From Stomoxys calcitrans (lineage: Eukaryota > Arthropoda > Insecta > Diptera > Muscidae), in assembly GCF_963082655.1 (NCBI RefSeq), contig NC_081555.1:94256914-94320913 (forward strand): a stretch of DNA of 64,000 nt. The letters are read 5' to 3'. Shown here piece after piece: positions 1 to 9,473 of the stretch. Numbering within the stretch: position 1 is the stretch's first letter; each line of letters begins with the position of its first letter. The notes below the pieces were generated by a model. The model was not told the origin of the DNA, did not search any database, and saw only the letters and a list, made by a program, of their open reading frames with translations. Position numbers and translations under genes: made by a program.

Positions 1-47
1 ATGGTCCGGTTTCTATAGATAAATCTCCACCATTGTAAGGCCGCTTT

Positions 48-217
48 GGCGGCACTAAAGGTTCTTCTGATGTCAAGATTTGACGTGGTTCTTATCCAGA
101 AACCATAGGTGTGTAGAGGAATGATTCGCTTCGGCGGCACTAAAGGTCCTTCTGATGTCAGGATTTGACGTGGTTCTTATCTAGAAACCATGGGTGGGTA
201 GAGGAATGATTAGTGGA
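48..217. repeat. 85-bp tandem duplication in LINE endonuclease
   Basis: The stretch beginning GGCGGCACTAAAGG at 48 is repeated with a few substitutions from 133, a period of 85 bp. It duplicates the segment that reads as the VVLIQKPWV part of the endonuclease. The period is not a multiple of three, so the copy also shifts the frame. Confidence 0.85.
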
Positions 218-779
218 CAAAGAATTCCAGGATTTAAACTACTCAAGGGTACGGGGAATTGGAGACACAGAGCCTGTATTCTTGCAAAGAGTAGTCCAAA
301 TGTTTTTCTTCTTCCGTTGCTAAGCGCTGAAGATTTAGTAGTAGCCAGCCAGGCTCAGAATCAACCCTGGATGAAATTCTGCAGCTCCATGGAGAATACA
401 TCTGAGGCCTCTAGGCTAAGGAAGATTCTGTCCTCGGGACCTATTTCGGTGGAAAATATTCGGAAGTCAGAGAATTTATGGAGCAAACACTAGAACTACT
501 CATTGATACACTTTTTCTGAAAAATTCTCCAACAGACAATGTGGAGCCAGAAGAGGTTGTCACTGGTATACACTCGTCGGAGGTTATTAGGAAAATTGTG
601 TCTGAGCCGAAAATCCTTTGGGCGATAAGAAGTTTCGACTCCTTTAAGTCGCCAGGCCCTGATGATGTATCGCCAATTGAATTACAAGCTGTATCTGATA
701 GACTGGTTCCTTGGCTTAGGGAGATATACCCTGCTTGTATCAGCATGTCATAGGTCATTTTCATTCCGAAAGAAGAAAA

Positions 780-870
780 ACTTGTTGTTGTAGCAGTATG
801 TAGTGCACAGGCGGCAGCCCTTGCCAATGAAAGAATTCATCGAGTCAATCCGGTACACACAACCGGCTAC
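780..870 (-). repeat. CAA-tailed short repeat, family 1
   Basis: About 90 bp that, read on the minus strand, run from a CGTACCGGATTGAC-like core through GGCAAGGGCTGCCGCCT to a CTGCTACAACAACAAG tail. The same unit recurs at 2686-2790, 5851-5950, 8325-8435, 8502-8610, 11145-11250, 11925-11995, 19757-19840 and 21677-21765. A CAA-rich 3' tail suggests a SINE or a LINE 3' end. This copy interrupts the reverse transcriptase region of the surrounding LINE. Confidence 0.75.
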
Positions 871-2492
871 CTTGGGAAAGCAGGAAACCTTACCACATGA
901 AGGCGAAAGCTTTTCATCCTATTAGTCTGCCATCCTTTATGCTGAAAACTCTCAGAGGTTTGATAGAAACATATCATAGGGCAAAGATACCTGGAGATCG
1001 CTTGTCTCGGTAGCAGCATGTATATAATAAAAGCAAGTCTAAGGAAATATACAATGGTAGCATTTCTTGACATTGGAGGTGCCTTCAATAATGTAAAACC
1101 GACGTCAATCATGAAGAAATTGAAGTTTCTAGGCATCAACTTTACCTTAGGAAAGTTTATTAACAACTTACTTACTAAAAGATGCATTGCGGCAGGCCTG
1201 GTATCTGTAGATCTAAAAAGATGGGTCAGCAGAGGAACACCTCAAGGAGGTGTACTGTCTCCTCTACTTTGGAATATGGTAATCAACTGTATATTATTGT
1301 CTCTGGAAGAAAAAGGTGTAAAAGTGGTCGCGCTAATGACGTGGCAATTGCGGTTAGGGGAACGTTTCCCAGCACTCTAAGAGATACACTTCAGGAAGCT
1401 CTGCGTGCAACAGCGAAGTGGGCTACGAAGCGTAAATCCATGCAAGACAGAAGTAGTTCTTTTCAGCAGGAGATAAAAGTTACCTACAGAGACATCTGTC
1501 TCTTTCAGAGGATAGAATGTTCCATCTACAGAAAGCGCAAAATACCTGGGTGTTTTGCTGGACAGGAATTCCAACATTTTGGAAAGGGCAAGAAAGCAAC
1601 TCTTACCCTTTACACCTGCAAGAGACCCAATGGCCTAATTTCGGGGGTTTAAACCGCGCGCCATGCACTGGGTATATACTGCAGTTGTTAGACCTATAAT
1701 GCTATATGGTGCTATCGTCTGGTGAACGGCGCTTCAAAAGTCCACCTACTGTTCAATAGTCAACCGGATCCAAAGGATTGGTTGTTTGTGCATCACAGCC
1801 GCACTGAGGACGACACAATCTGATGCACTGAAATTCATGCTACATCTAATGCCTCTGGACATTGTGGCTAAGAGAGCTCTTTCTTTGGTCAAGTGACGGC
1901 TACGGACCCTGTGTTATCCTTGATACAACGTCAGATGTTCTAGGCAGTGTTGATTACACCCTACCTGAGCCGCTTTTTGACAAAAAGTACTGTACCACTA
2001 TTCCTGATAGAACCGATTGGAACTACGATATCCCTGGTAATAGAAGTAACATAGACTTCTATACGGATGGTTCCAAACTAAACGACCAGGTGGGCTTTAG
2101 TGTGTACTTGAAAGATCTAGAACTGGTCATATCGAGAAGGATTCCCGAGCACTGCAGTGGGTATCAAGCGGAGATCTTTGCAATTAAGGAAGTGGCCAGG
2201 CAGCCATTAAATCCTTGGAGAATGTATTTCTGAACACAAAAACAGCCCTCGACTGTCGCAGATCTCTCAACGAGATGTCTGGTCACCTGTTCTGGGCGCA
2301 GAGCCATACAGATACCCAAGGGAATTGTAAAGCGGACGAGCTTGCGAAACAAGGAACTAGCTTACACATTCCAGGGAAACTGGAATCTGTGGGTATGCCT
2401 CTAGCGACAAGTAAGCTAAGTATTCAGGACTAGGCCCGAAGGACAACGAATGATAGATGATCACAAAGAACAGCCGTTTCAGCCATTGTGCC

Positions 2493-2532
2493 TTTTGTCT
2501 TTAGAAAAAATTTCATTGACATTTTGTCTTTC
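2493..2532 (+). repeat. Isolated 29-bp minisatellite unit (1.4 copies)
   Basis: This 40-bp stretch has the TTTTGTCTTTAGA...AAATTTCATTGA pattern of the two large 29-bp arrays at 21.9 and 24.9 kb, with only about two differences over 39 positions. It sits at the end of the LINE relic and is not amplified here. Confidence 0.8.
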
Positions 2533-2634
2533 AATGGACGGTAGCTCGCAGCCAAGCTTATCGTGGCAGCAATGAACATCACACAGATTGGACCTCAATG
2601 TTCCAGCCTATGTGGTTCTCACAACTATCCCGTA

Positions 2635-2945
2635 CCGAAATAAGTGTCTCGTGATAGTCTCGTGTGTCGTGCCTCGTGATTTTCTCGTAAACCGTTGTTG
2701 TAACGGTGTGTTGTACACTGAGGCGGCAGGCCTTGACAATGAAGGTCTTCATCGGGTTAATCCCGTACGTACATCCGGCTACATGGAATTGCGTGAGCCG
2801 TGATCAAATGTCGTGAGCATAATTTCACTCACTCACGCAAGAAAAATGTTATTTCAATCATGGTTACGCACGAACACGTGATTGGATTTGGATCTCACTT
2901 ACGAATCACGTGACTCACGCGTGACATGACGACTCACGTGCACAC
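2635..2945. mobile_element. CACGTG/TCGTGA-rich element split by CAA repeat
   Basis: Short words such as CTCGTGA, GTCGTGAGC, CACGTGA and ACTCACG recur on both strands at 2640-2690 and 2795-2940. A family-1 CAA repeat at 2686-2790 separates the halves. The words are mutually complementary, so the region could be a small inverted-repeat transposon. I could not define clean ends or a target duplication. Confidence 0.4.
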
Positions 2946-3869
2946 CTCTGCTGTGAATACCCCAGTTATGCGACAAGTAATGGAATAAGAATGTCATACT
3001 ACGAACTATTAATGGTTATCTCCTTGGTTCTCATCAGAACCAATTTATCTATTGTCTAAGTTGGGCTCTTTTAGCAGCAATCATCCTCCCACCAGTGGAT
3101 AGGCAAGTGCCGACCAGGTTTATGATCTAGACCGGTGCTGGGTACACTAGCATAAGTGCAGTATATTTCCAAGCCCTTGGGTTTATGTTCTTGTGTACGT
3201 ACACAGTAATGTACATCAGTGCAATTCGAAACATTCTGATCTCGCTATTATCTCCGCTACTACTATCCAACTTATGTTCATCCCTTGAGACAAGTGTCTC
3301 CCCACCCAAAAACCCTATAAACGGACATATTGACCAATAAGACCTAAATGAAAGGTATTTATGAGTAGAAATAATTTTTGACTAGTTATAACGCGATTGG
3401 CCTACAGGCATAAAATTATGCGGCTCCGAAGTGGGCCGCAGGAATGAGCAAATCGCAACCTAAAGGACCATCACGGACTACCTCCAGAATGCAATTAATC
3501 TTGGGTTTCATCGTAGGGATTACCCGAACCACCAACTCACAGAGCTGGAACCTCATCCAAGGCATGTCAAGAAAAATATTTGGACATTTACCTGTCCGAC
3601 CCACTCACAACTTTGTCATACGGATCGTGCTTGCAGAATATACATCAGTATGCTGTAAGTAATGCGAATTTATCATATCTTTGATGGACGCCCACCACCC
3701 ATTGCAGACGAGGAGACAAAACTGCCCGACTCAAAATCAGATCACTATGGACGCACCCATCCAGTTGCAGAGATCTGGATATTGAACAAAAACGGAAACC
3801 AGATAATGTAATAACAACAATACTTTCTGATTGGAAAACATTTCCGTAGACAAAAATTAGCAAGTAAAG
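2946..3869. other. No gene recognised
   Basis: About 0.9 kb of ordinary composition. Short open frames on both strands around 3416-3660 overlap each other, carry no recognised domain and have no convincing splice sites. I see no supported feature here. Confidence 0.5.
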
Positions 3870-3992
3870 AAGCTGGGTATATCAATAATCACTGCAGTGT
3901 GCATCAAGCATAGATCCTCTTAATTAAATAATTCTAACCCAATCTCGATTATAGAAGATCTCTCAACTAGATCGCTGTAGAGTTCAAAATGC
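3870..3992 (+). mobile_element. LINE RNase H fragment
   Basis: The sequence CACTGCAGTGTGCATCAAGC and the following bases align with the RNase H segment of the LINE at 2150-2290 (the HCS-YQAEI region and the later LDCRRSLN region). The segment is broken by deletions and is not functional. Confidence 0.6.
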
Positions 3993-4118
3993 ACCTGTTC
4001 CAGAACTTTTTTTTTCATATTTAAAAAAGTTGATCAACAAAAAGGTATTTCTTTTTTTTTGCTTCCCCTAAATTAATTGCACCATCTTCTTAAAGGCATA
4101 ACAAAAATTTGTACATAC

Positions 4119-4264
4119 CAGATCTAAGGTCATCCATAAGCCAACTGGAAAAAACAGGTAAAAAGAATTATTGGCAATTTATCACTAAATACATACATAT
4201 AACTCAAAACAAAATGTCCCTTACCTTTGTCTAGTTCCAATTGCTTGTATTCCCACCATAGCAT
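4119..4264 (-). CDS. Possible 5' exons of an unknown gene
   Basis: On the minus strand an ATG at 4264 opens 13 codons and ends at a GTAAGG donor (exon 4225-4264). A 26-nt exon at 4119-4144 lies between a TTTTTTCCAG acceptor and a GTATGT donor. The phases agree: 40 nt leaves one base and the small exon supplies two. Together they read MLWWEYKQLELDKVGLWMTL, then DL. TATCGATA-like motifs (CATCGATA near 5102) lie upstream. No further exon was found to the left, where LINE relics begin. I do not recognise the product. It could be chance splice-like sequence; a transcript would be needed to accept it. Confidence 0.25.
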
Positions 4265-5142
4265 TTATACGGAAAAAATTCGTTAATAGTCAATTTAGTG
4301 GTTTTTGGCACCCTCAGCAAAGGAAATGCTAAAACCATTTGAATTACAACAACAATTGCAAAATTTGCCGAAAACAATGAACTTTTAAAAATTCTGGGTG
4401 GGCTAAAACTTTTCCGGGGGTGCTTAGCCCACTCGTACAGAGGCCTTTCTACGTTTATGTCCTTGACCACTTTAACAATGATTCTTCTTCAAGGAAATAT
4501 TCAATTACAGCACACACACACATACACATGATCTTGCAATTGTGAGGCAGCGAATGCAGCACCATATGAAAGCCATAGTTCCCAATGATACTGTCACATC
4601 CAATTATTGGGGTGAACAACAAACACATTTCAAATTATTAGATTAATGTAGGATCACTTTAGTTGGCTATTGCTCCAACAAACAATTCAATTACTTCTCA
4701 GAATGAATCACTTTCTTGCTATTCATTAAGATGCGGAGTTTTCAAGTTTCACACGCGACGCGAATACACACACCAAAACAGTTTGACAAAATTTATCCCG
4801 TTTTATTGCTGGGCCATTTTATTTGGTTGTTGGCCCATAATCTTTGTAACAAAAAGGCAAAGACTAATCGTTTCTGCTCTTTTAGTCTTTATATTACTCG
4901 GTTGCCGATAATTGTTTTCGCATTTATTTTACTTCTTTTTAACGTTAAATATGTTGATTGTTGCAAATTAAAAATTAGGATCGTCCTCAATAAAAAAGCA
5001 CACACCGAAAAACTGAAAACAACGGCACTTTTAACAAGGGAACATGAACATGAACATGAATTCGACATTTTGTAATTAAAAATCGAATAATCGATTACAA
5101 CCATCGATAATTGCTTTCGATACCGTCAATACAAAACCATAA
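4265..5142. other. AT-rich spacer, no firm gene
   Basis: There are overlapping short open frames on both strands (for example minus 4231-4470), but none has a recognised domain. The right edge, 5075-5125, holds several ATCGAT words, which would suit a DREF-bound promoter for the doubtful minus-strand exons to the left. Confidence 0.3.
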
Positions 5143-5144
5143 TA

Positions 5145-5741
5145 AAGGGTGATTTTTTTGAGGTTAGGATTTTCATGCATTAGTATTTGACAGATCACGT
5201 GGGATTTCAGACATGGTGTCAAAGAGAAAGATGCTCAGTATGCTTTGACATTTCATCATGAATAGACTTACTAACGAGCAACGCTTGCAAATCATTGAAT
5301 TTTATTACCAAAATCAGTGTTCGGTTCGAAATGTGTTCATTCACCGTAACGTTGCGTCCAACAGCATCTTTGAAAAAATACGGTCCAATGATTCCACCAG
5401 CGTACATACCACACCAAACAGTGCATTTTTCGGGATGCATGGGCAGTTCTTGAACGGCTTCTGGTTGCTTTTCACTCCAAATGCGGCAATTTTGCTTATT
5501 TACGTAGCCATTCAACCAGAAATGAGCCTCATCGCTGAACAAAATTTGTCAAAATTTCGAACCGAACACTGATTTTGGTAATAAAATTCAATGATTTGCA
5601 AGCGTTGCTCGTTAGTAAGTCTATTCATGATGAAATGTCAAAGCATACTGAGCATCTTTCTCTTTGACACCATGTCTGAAATCCCACGTGATCTGTCAAA
5701 TACTAATGCATGAAAATCCTAACCTCAAAAAAATCACCCTT
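5145..5741. mobile_element. Mariner-type fold-back element, copy 1 (597 bp)
   Basis: The element begins AAGGGTGATTTTTTTGAGG and ends with the exact complement, flanked by TA at 5143-5144 and 5742-5743, as for Tc1/mariner elements. The terminal inverted repeats are about 185 bp long and carry the transposase N-terminus on both arms (MNRLTNEQRLQIIEFYYQN, a helix-turn-helix start). Between them, on the minus strand, lies a catalytic-domain piece with FSDEAHFWLNGYVNKQNCR and GGIIGPYFF. No complete transposase is encoded, so this is a non-autonomous deletion derivative. A near-identical copy lies at 48226-48817. Confidence 0.9.
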
Positions 5742-5850
5742 TACTTGTATGTGTAGTAGAAGAATGTAAACACCAGACGCACTTGAACATCGAACGCATA
5801 ATAGGTAAATCAGAAGAAAGCCGATCGTATTGGCTTCAGAATGTCGCTAA

Positions 5851-5950
5851 TGGTTGTTGTTGTAGCAGTGTGTTGTACACTAAGAGGGCAGCCCTTGCCA
5901 ATAAAGGACTCCATCGGGTCAATTCGGTACGTACAACAGGCTGCCATGGG
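5851..5950 (-). repeat. CAA-tailed short repeat, family 1
   Basis: It has a TTGTTGTTGTAGCAGTGTGT start, a GGGCAGCCCTTGCC core and a GGTACGTACAACAGGCTGCC end. This is the family-1 unit in minus orientation. Confidence 0.75.
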
Positions 5951-6459
5951 ATTGCCGATATTGGTAAGCAGTGATCTACTGTCGAGTTACTCCCTAACCC
6001 CTGGTTACCGAAGCTAGGAGGTATTAGAGCAAGGGCGAATCGTACAGACTGATTTTTTTGTCTGTAGCTGAGACATTTGACACCGATGCTACGCTTTTGA
6101 AGGAAGTCGTCGTATGTGACATTACGGTATTAAGACCAAAACGGAATGAGCCCGCTAAGAATTGTTTTTGATTCACAATTGGGCACACAAATTCCACAAA
6201 AGCAACGCGGAAAAGTTAATAGATTGCAAACTTTGGCGCTTGAAAGCGGCCGGAATTATGTGCTGTGACACGTGAAGTAGTGTTTTAGACGTCAAAGTTA
6301 AAAATACTTTAAATTGTACGAGTTAATTTTTTAAAATTTTTTGCAGATCTCCATTTTCCAAGGCGCTCATTCAGTTTAGGCCTTTAGAAGGCTCGCTATT
6401 AACCTCTCCTTGTCTTCCTTCGTCACCCTTCGGACGTCAGTGACATTGTGTTATATGCA
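5951..6459. other. No feature recognised
   Basis: About 0.5 kb without an open frame, repeat family or RNA gene that I can support. It leads into a LINE C-terminal relic. Confidence 0.4.
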
Positions 6460-6903
6460 GTGATTGTAAAGTCAAGGCTGTGGTACGGACTGTCTCCTCA
6501 GTTCTCATGTGAAGGGGACAAAGACCCTACCAGTGCGAAGACATAACTACTTGCTGTCTAAGCAGTACCTTTTGGGCTGTTATCGCAGAGACCATCCAAA
6601 TCATCATCTTGCTGATGAATATCTACCGCCCTGAAGCCTTAAGGTAGATCTACATGATCTAGAGCGTTAGGTTCAGCGCTACAAGAGAGGACCTCTAGTT
6701 AAAGCAGCATGTCAAGCAGGTCTAGACAACATTCATGCAGACACGGTAGCAGATGCGGTAAATGGCTACCGGGTGAATGTAGTCCTAAGAGAACCACAGC
6801 CTCCCATTGCACCTGATGAAATTGATCTCCCCGGCAAACCAGAGTAGTTCTGGCTGAATTACGTTCCGGCAGATGCAGCTGCCTCAATTCCTGAGGCTGG
6901 AAC
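6460..6903 (+). mobile_element. LINE C-terminal relic
   Basis: Frames read HNYLLSKQYLLGCYRRDHPN, then HHLADEYLPP, then AGLDNIHADTVADAVNGYRV and PPIAPDEIDLPGK. This is the arrangement seen after the reverse transcriptase in several fly LINEs, ending with a leucine- and arginine-rich LRSG-type segment. Stop codons break it. It is followed at once by a family-2 CAA repeat, which may be the 3' end of the same element or a derivative of it. Confidence 0.6.
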
Positions 6904-7250
6904 ATTGAGGTCCGATCTGTGTGGTGTTCATTGCTGTCGCCAGAAGCTCAGCTGCGAGCTACCGGGCTCGTGCGCAGGTTGCGGATAGTGAAATGCTCCT
7001 TACGGAGTAGCCGCAATGGCAGTCGCGGGCAATCAGCGGTATCGAGCGGAGAGTCTCAGTGAGAGGCCGAGCGGCTCCGGCTCTTGCACGAATACTGAGT
7101 GCCTATGATGCTCGTTATGACAAGGCGGGTTATTGGCGCCTTTAAATAACCAATGGCCATACTATTCCCTCGGCGATCGGTCCTTTGGACCGGAACGAGC
7201 TTGTACCTCCACAAGAAAATGTGGCTACAACAAAGTTGGAAATAAAAACA
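6904..7250 (+). repeat. CAA-tailed repeat, family 2
   Basis: This is a roughly 350-450 bp unit with landmarks AGCTGCGAGCTACCGGGC, CAATCAGCGGTATCGAGCGG, CCTATGATGCTCG, AATAACCAATGGCCA and a GTGGCTACAACAA tail. Other copies lie at 7890-8300, 10786-11115, 12003-12480 (split), 20855-21250 and 32335-32655, with an inverted piece at 7690-7880. It has no open frame. It is probably a SINE or the 3' end of a LINE. Confidence 0.75.
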
Positions 7251-7689
7251 AGGTCCTCATGACACAAACAGACCTCGTTACTTACACATGAGTGTGTACT
7301 CGTCCACTTAGTGACACGTATTGGAATAATATGCAGGCGGGCTGCTTATTTCTCATGTCGCTCACCGCCATCGGATGTTGTTGTTGTTATAGGTACATGG
7401 TTGCACGTGGGATAAGCTATCCTTGACAAGCTCACTTGGGGAACATGGCCGTTTCGGTTCATAAACCCAGATGCCCAGCTTTCCAAATAGTGACTCACGC
7501 AGCGTAACTGAGGGATCTAATAGCATTCACGAAAATTTGGCAGCGGAATCGGTGAACAGCCTTTGAATGAATGTCATTCTTGAAGACCTACTGAGCTTTT
7601 ATCGTAGCTTATCCAAATCTTCATCTTATCGACAGGCCTCCCTTGCCCAGATGCATCAGTTCATATTTTTATGATTTCGAGTAGTGATG
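7251..7689. other. No gene; short repeat scraps
   Basis: About 440 bp between two family-2 repeats. I see TTGTTGTTAT scraps near 7380 but no coding or RNA feature. Confidence 0.4.
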
Positions 7690-8300
7690 GGCACACTCCA
7701 ATATATGAACAAGCTCGTTCCGATTCATAGGAACGGACCGATCATAGCGGGAACACGATGACCATTAGTTATTTAAAGACGCCAATAATTCACCTTTCCA
7801 TATCAAGTGTCACAGGCTCTCAGTGTTTAAGCTGGAGCCAGTGCCGGTGCCGTTGCCGGTTTTGAACATGCTTATGTTCCCATAAGGGATAATTGTATGC
7901 ATCACACTGGCTGGAACTGTTCTGGGCTGTTCAACGTTATTATGAGAAGCTCAGCTGAGAGCTACCGGGCGTCTACAGGTAGAATATTTCGTACGGAATA
8001 GCAGCATTTGCAGCCGTGAACAATCAGCGGTATCGAGTTGAGAGTCTCTGTGAGAGGCCGGCCGGCATCGGCTTTTGCTTAAATACTGTATGACTATGAT
8101 GCATTATTAGCCCTATTCTGAATAACAGAACTCCCAGGGAGTTTTCAGAATTGGGCTGTATTGAATTGGGCGAATTATTGACGCTTTTTAATAACCAATG
8201 GCTATAACGTTCCCGGAGTGATCGGTCTTATGGACCGACAGAAGCTTGACGAGCACCGCTACCTCTACATCCAAATATGTGGCTACTACAACACAACAAC
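7690..8300. repeat. Inverted pair of family-2 CAA repeats
   Basis: The segment 7690-7880 is the complement of the end of a family-2 unit (GAACAAGCTCGTTCCG, TTATTTAAAGACGCCAATAA). The unit at 7890-8300 runs in plus orientation to a GTGGCTACTACAACACAAC tail. The two could fold back on each other. Confidence 0.65.
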
Positions 8301-8324
8301 AACATATCGGAACACGTGTCCTAT

Positions 8325-8610
8325 CCAATCCCATGGCAGCCGGTTGTACGTACCGGATTGACCCGATGGATTCCTTCATCGGCAAGGGCTGCCGCCTCAG
8401 TGTACAACACACTGCTACAACAACAACAACAACTTGTCCTATCAATAAGTGCTGTCCGATTCCAATTTTAGCTCACTAAGAGGATTACGCTCAACAAATT
8501 ACAATCCCATGGTAGCCGGTTGTACATACCGTATTGGCCCCATGGAGTCTTTCATCGGCAAGGGCTGCCGCCTCAGTGTACAACGTAGTGCTATAACAAC
8601 TAAAAAAAAC
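8325..8610 (+). repeat. Two family-1 CAA repeats in tandem orientation
   Basis: Units at 8325-8435 and 8502-8610 both run from CCCATGG.AGCCGGTTGTAC through CATCGGCAAGGGCTGCCGCC to CTGCTACAACAACAACAAC (first) or GCTATAACAAC (second). They end about 30 bp from the predicted poly(A) signal of gene A, which runs the other way. Confidence 0.75.
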
Positions 8611-8639
8611 ACAGCACAATTGGAGGTTAAAATTATGGC

Positions 8640-8645
8640 TTTATT
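8640..8645 (-). terminator. Poly(A) signal for gene A
   Basis: AATAAA on the minus strand, about 310 bp past the gene A stop codon. It is the first clear signal downstream and defines a short 3' UTR of roughly 8630-8954. Confidence 0.5.
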
Positions 8646-8954
8646 TAATATTTTAAGGTGTTCCCGTATGTGTATATTAAAATGACAATAAGACTAAGAT
8701 ATATCCAAGACATTTAAAGGCCATAAGCGTTCGTTTCGAAACAACCCATCTTTATGGGCAAACAAAAATATAAAAGACATAAAAATTCAATGATAAAATG
8801 TCAATGCAAGAGCAAATTTAAAAACTTAAAATTAATATCATGCATATTCAAAATAAGGCATATCAGGACAAAACAAAAAGTATGAACAAAAATATGACAA
8901 AATCCATTCCAAAATGTAAAGGCTCTAGATAGATAGGTAGTTTCGAGACAGCGC

Positions 8955-9473
8955 CTATGGTGGTAGCGAATAACCATAGATAGCCTGAATGGGATTCATA
9001 TTGAAATGTTGTGGTACATAATCTTGTAGTCCACCAGTAATTGGCATAGTTGGTGCCGGCGGAGGTGGTGTGGGGGCTGCAACCATAGGACTCATAATTG
9101 TCTGGTGTGAGAGTGTATGTGAAAAAGTTTGTGGGGGATACGTTAAATCCATTTCACTTTGATTGCCGCTGTTATGAACCTCCAGTTCATTGGCCCGATT
9201 GCTTGTCGTTTTAAAGTTAGGCTGCTTAACCGATTCAGCATAGGAACATCCCGAAATCCATAATGGTGGCACCATAATACGCTGAGCCGGATGATAGTAA
9301 TGCGAACCTCCAAAAAGCACATGATTTAAGATGTGGGAAACAACAAAACGTGATTGTGTTAAAGCCATCGGCAAAAGCTTTAGGTCCACATAACGCAAAC
9401 CCTCAAAACCCTGATCAAAATTGCATGCCCGTAATGGCATGTAGGGTCGAACTGCGGCATTTGTGCCAGAGAC
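8955..9473 (-). CDS. Gene A exon 5 (C-terminus)
   Basis: 519 nt, from a TTTTTCCCCAG acceptor to the TAG stop at 8955-8957. The motif HYYHPAQRIMVPPLWISG aligns with CYHPDQRVNSNPVWIAG in gene B. A glutamine/serine region and a proline-rich stretch close the protein. Confidence 0.85.
   Translation of the reverse strand, partial: VSGTNAAVRPYMPLRACNFDQGFEGLRYVDLKLLPMALTQSRFVVSHILNHVLFGGSHYYHPAQRIMVPPLWISGCSYAESVKQPNFKTTSNRANELEVHNSGNQSEMDLTYPPQTFSHTLSHQTIMSPMVAAPTPPPPAPTMPITGGLQDYVPQHFNMNPIQAIYGYSLPP

Larger units (their letters stand above)
22..2430 (+). mobile_element. Degraded LOA/I-type LINE (EN, RT, RNase H)
   Basis: Translations in shifting frames give the parts of a non-LTR retrotransposon in order. 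From about 22 to 460 lies an APE-type endonuclease start (INLHHCKAA-like opening, then VLIQKP and RACILAKSS). From about 600 to 1400 lies reverse transcriptase, with FKSPGPDDVSPIELQ, FLDIGGAFNNVKP and RGTPQGGVLSPLLWNM. From about 2040 to 2420 lies RNase H, with DFYTDGSKLNDQVGFSVY and HCSGYQAEIFAIKEV. Stops, frameshifts and an inserted CAA-tailed repeat at 780-870 show that it is dead. The combination of EN, RT and a downstream RNase H fits the I/LOA/R1 group. Related fragments recur near 9.99, 19.0, 33.5, 36.2, 43.0 and 49.4 kb. Confidence 0.85.

Noticed and set aside
5258..5572. 104-codon plus-strand gene in the mariner element
   Set aside because: Only its first 25 or so codons are transposase. 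The remainder is antisense of the catalytic piece on the other strand.
8188..8445. Minus-strand frame starting with a valine run
   Set aside because: It is the complement of CAA tails and family-1 and family-2 repeats, not a gene.
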